From Flavobacteriaceae bacterium UBA3478 (lineage in GTDB: Bacteria > Bacteroidota > Bacteroidia > Flavobacteriales > Flavobacteriaceae), in NCBI GenBank assembly GCA_002381155.1, contig DFQX01000094.1:1-7915 (forward strand): a stretch of DNA of 7,915 bases. Reading direction: 5' to 3'. Each line of letters starts with the position of its first letter. Position 1 is the stretch's first letter. A model generated the notes under the pieces. That model had not been told where the DNA came from. It saw nothing but the letters and a program-made list of their open reading frames with translations, and did not search any database. Below, in pieces: positions 5,510 to 7,915 of this stretch. The translations under genes and the position numbers were made by a program.

Positions 5510-6485
5510 GGTTGCTGTCATAGGTGCAACAGGATATACAGGAGCTGAATTAATTAGAGTTCTCGCCTTTCATAGCGGGGTAGAACTAACGCAACTTATC
5601 AGCCGTTCGAAAGCGGGTCAGTCGGTGTCAGAACTGATGCCGGAGCTTTCAAATCGACTCAATTTAGATTTTAGCGATACCATTAACCCGGGTGCAGACG
5701 TATGGTTTCTTGCGCTTCCGCACGGGGCCTCTAAATCTTTTATAGAAGAGCACAAGGCACTTGCTGATCAGGTTAAGATTATTGATCTCAGCAATGAGTT
5801 CAGATCTATCAACCATTCAAAATGGGGAGGCTACCATTTTACTTTTGGTTTACCCGAACTGAGAAGACAGGAGATTCAAAACGCGAATCACATTGCTAAT
5901 CCGGGCTGTTTCGCAACCGCAATTACCCTAGGTTTAGCTCCGCTCTTTCACCACCATAAAATTGATGAGCAGACTTCGATTCACAGTAACGCTACAACAG
6001 GCAGTACTGGGGCAGGGGCCTCGCTTTCAGAGACTTCGCATTTTAGCTATAGACTGAATAATCTTTCGTGGTATAAAGCTTTTACTCATCAGCATTTAGC
6101 TGAAATTGGGGAGCAACTCACCCAGAAGGCTGAAGGTGCTCCAAAGCTGTTTTTTCTACCTCAGCGAGGAGCCTTTGCTAGAGGAATTTTTGCTACATCG
6201 TATTGTGAATTTGAAGGGTCGATAGAAGAGGCCTACGACCTTTATGAAGTCTTTTACAAGGACGCAGCTTTTACTCAGGTGGTAAAAGCACCGATATCGC
6301 TAAAGCAGGTGGCAGGCACAAATAATTGTCAAATCCATTTGCACAAACACAACGACACGTTGCTTATCACCTCTGCCATTGATAATTTATTGAAAGGGGC
6401 TGCGGGACAAGCGGTTCAGAACATGAATCTCATGTTTGGCTTTGACGAATCTGAAGGGCTGTTATTTAAATCTATAGGATACTAA
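5490..6485 (+). CDS. argC: N-acetyl-gamma-glutamyl-phosphate reductase
   Basis: The product reduces N-acyl-gamma-glutamyl phosphate to the semialdehyde with NADPH, the third step of arginine synthesis. It has 331 residues, within the family's usual length. The N-terminal Rossmann motif VAVIGATGYTGAELIR spans 8-23, LALPHGAS is at 74-81, and the catalytic cysteine is Cys140 in NPGCFAT. The substrate-binding region carries TTGSTGAGASLSET at 169-182 and a histidine-containing AFTHQH at 197-202. The ATG at 5490 is preferred over an upstream in-frame GTG at 5406 because that extension lies within argG and adds 28 residues ahead of a normal ArgC N-terminus. The start overlaps argG by 20 nt, and the stop shares one base with the next ATG (TAATG). 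If the Bacteroidetes pathway uses succinylated intermediates, the true substrate would be the N-succinyl form. Confidence 0.96.
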   Translation: MQNHKIKVAVIGATGYTGAELIRVLAFHSGVELTQLISRSKAGQSVSELMPELSNRLNLDFSDTINPGADVWFLALPHGASKSFIEEHKALADQVKIIDLSNEFRSINHSKWGGYHFTFGLPELRRQEIQNANHIANPGCFATAITLGLAPLFHHHKIDEQTSIHSNATTGSTGAGASLSETSHFSYRLNNLSWYKAFTHQHLAEIGEQLTQKAEGAPKLFFLPQRGAFARGIFATSYCEFEGSIEEAYDLYEVFYKDAAFTQVVKAPISLKQVAGTNNCQIHLHKHNDTLLITSAIDNLLKGAAGQAVQNMNLMFGFDESEGLLFKSIGY

Positions 6486-7282
6486 TGAAATCGACCATCG
6501 CCATTATAGGAGCAGGAAATCTGGGACTAAGTATTGCCTCAGGGCTTCACCAAACAGGACACTCTTTGGTGCTCACAAGAAGAAAAATAGGTTCGCTTTC
6601 TAGCTGGTCAACCAAAGAAAATGTTGAGGTGACTAGCGATAATATTCAGGCGGTTACTAAGGCCGATGTAGTTATCATCGCGGTTCAACCCAGTCAATGT
6701 GATCGTATTTTAAGACAGATAAAACAAAGTCTTCAAAAGAATTGTCTGGTTGTATGCACAGCTGCTGGCTATCAAATCGAACAACTTGAGGCGGTTTTAG
6801 GGTCTGACACTGCCGTTTATCGCGCTATGCCCAACACGGCTATTTCGGTACAGGCTTCAATGACCTTAATTGCCTCGAACGAGACAGGGGTCTCAAGACT
6901 TTCAGAGGTTGAGGAACTATTTGCACATGTTGGAGAGACCTTGGCCATTGAAGAGGCTCAAATGCAGGCTGCCACCGTGCTTTGTGCGAGTGGAATCGCT
7001 TTTTGGCTGAGACTCATCAGAGCCAACACACAGGGTGGGGTTCAATTGGGATTTGAGTCAGAGGTCGCTTTAAAAATTGCGACACAGACGGCTTATGGAG
7101 CGGCTCGATTACTTATCGAATCGGGAAATCATCCTGAGGCAGAGATTGATCGGGTTACTACTCCGAGTGGATGCACGATAACCGGTCTTAATGTCATGGA
7201 GCATTCAGGAATGAGCTCAGCATTTATTCAGGGGCTTACGGCCTCTTTTGATAAAATCAACGAAATTAAATCGACGACGTAG
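6485..7282 (+). CDS. proC: Pyrroline-5-carboxylate reductase
   Basis: The product reduces 1-pyrroline-5-carboxylate to proline using NAD(P)H. It has 265 residues, typical for ProC. The N-terminal dinucleotide-binding motif is IIGAGNLGLSIASGL at 7-21, then IAVQPSQ at 65-71 (family VKP motif) and RAMPNT at 113-118. The C-terminal signature is present as VTTPSGCTITGLNVME at 224-239; the usual form is VTSPGGTTIAGL, so Ser-Pro-Gly-Gly-Thr is replaced by Thr-Pro-Ser-Gly-Cys. The gene starts on the last base of the argC stop and ends 2 nt before argD. Its position inside an arginine operon implies co-regulation of proline and arginine synthesis, which share glutamate semialdehyde-type chemistry and could be linked through ornithine transamination by the neighbouring ArgD. 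It may be a paralogue of another proC elsewhere; that cannot be judged here. Confidence 0.92.
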   Translation: MKSTIAIIGAGNLGLSIASGLHQTGHSLVLTRRKIGSLSSWSTKENVEVTSDNIQAVTKADVVIIAVQPSQCDRILRQIKQSLQKNCLVVCTAAGYQIEQLEAVLGSDTAVYRAMPNTAISVQASMTLIASNETGVSRLSEVEELFAHVGETLAIEEAQMQAATVLCASGIAFWLRLIRANTQGGVQLGFESEVALKIATQTAYGAARLLIESGNHPEAEIDRVTTPSGCTITGLNVMEHSGMSSAFIQGLTASFDKINEIKSTT

Positions 7283-7284
7283 TT

Positions 7285-7915
7285 ATGAGTTTATATCAGG
7301 TTTATGCTCAGTATCCGATTGAATTGGTCTCGGCTAAAGGGATGGAACTTACCGATATCAATGGGGTAAAATATACCGATTATTACGGGGGCCATGCGGT
7401 GATCTCAATCGGACACAGCCATCCGCATTATGTAAAATCACTCACTGAGCAGTTAGAACAAATTGGGTTCTATTCGAATGTCGTTCTCAATCGATTTCAG
7501 GAGGAACTCGCTGAGCGATTAAATGCGAAATTGAACGAAGACTACGCTTTGTTTCTGTGTAATAGTGGAGCGGAGGCAAACGAGAATGCACTTAAGTTGG
7601 CCTCATTCAAGACCGGAAGAAAAAAGGTTCTCGCTTTTAATGGGAGTTTTCACGGAAGAACTTCAGCAGCAGTTGCAGCCACAGATAATCCTTCGATTGT
7701 AGCTCCGCTCAATGCTGGTCATGAGGTCGATTTTATTCCTTTTGGCGACCATAAGCAACTAGAGCAGTTATTAGCCACAGAACAGTATTGTGCGGTAATA
7801 ATAGAAACCATTCAAGGGGTTGGAGAACTAGATCAACCCAGCCTAGCTTTTGCTTCGGATATTAACGAAAATTGTAAAAAAACAGGAACCTTGCTTATTG
7901 CAGATGAGGTTCAAT
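7285..7915 (+). CDS. argD: Acetylornithine (or succinylornithine) aminotransferase, C-terminus off the right edge
   Basis: This is a class-III PLP-dependent aminotransferase that interconverts N-acyl-glutamate semialdehyde and N-acylornithine with glutamate as amino donor. Only the first 210 residues of about 375-400 are present. Visible motifs are the substrate-side segment YYGGHAVISIGHSHP at 33-47, the PLP phosphate-binding SGAEANENALKLA at 94-106, FNGSFHGRT at 118-126 with FHG stacking on the cofactor, IETIQGVGE at 173-181, and LIADEVQ at 204-210, whose Asp207 binds the pyridine nitrogen. The Schiff-base lysine lies beyond the edge. It starts 2 nt after the proC stop. ArgD, ornithine aminotransferase and GABA aminotransferase share these motifs, but the operon context supports ArgD. 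Activity on ornithine as well would explain the adjacent proC. Confidence 0.92.
   Translation, partial: MSLYQVYAQYPIELVSAKGMELTDINGVKYTDYYGGHAVISIGHSHPHYVKSLTEQLEQIGFYSNVVLNRFQEELAERLNAKLNEDYALFLCNSGAEANENALKLASFKTGRKKVLAFNGSFHGRTSAAVAATDNPSIVAPLNAGHEVDFIPFGDHKQLEQLLATEQYCAVIIETIQGVGELDQPSLAFASDINENCKKTGTLLIADEVQ

Overview
The window looks like a chromosome segment from a member of the Bacteroidota, most likely the Flavobacteriia. The evidence is modest G+C, promoter-like boxes of the Bacteroidetes type (TAnnTTTG), little sign of Shine-Dalgarno sequences, a secreted protein carrying a TonB-receptor plug domain, and an arginine gene order (GNAT, argG, argC, proC, argD) that I recall from flavobacteria. 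No mobile element, CRISPR array or rRNA was seen.

Left part (1-3220): a minus-strand pair consists of a GNAT acetyltransferase followed after 19 bp by a crotonase-family enzyme that runs off the left edge and resembles bacterial methylglutaconyl-CoA hydratases. Divergent from them is a 565-residue exported protein that combines a carboxypeptidase-regulatory-like domain, a TonB plug-like domain and TPRs, but has no beta-barrel. It converges, 8 bp apart, on a gene for a small secreted protein rich in Trp, Tyr, Asn and Ser.

Middle (3300-3777): a tRNA-Ala(GGC) gene is followed by a strong intrinsic terminator. A promoter-like region with two inverted repeats comes next, then a 17-codon ORF that encodes MTQHIITPIRRISRRRP. 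Five of its 17 residues are arginine, clustered just before the stop, and it lies about 95 bp upstream of the arginine genes. This is the most interesting element here: a probable arginine leader peptide that could control the operon by attenuation.

Right part (3778-7915): five tightly packed co-directional genes encode a GNAT protein with a four-cysteine tail (candidate N-acylglutamate synthase), argininosuccinate synthase (argG), N-acetyl-gamma-glutamyl-phosphate reductase (argC), a pyrroline-5-carboxylate reductase (proC) and an acetylornithine-type aminotransferase (argD, cut by the right edge). Overlaps of 11, 20 and 1 nt and a 2-nt gap suggest one transcript with translational coupling. 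Together they cover parts of the glutamate-to-arginine route plus the last step of proline synthesis. The remaining steps (kinase, carbamoyltransferase, deacylase, argH) probably lie beyond the right edge.
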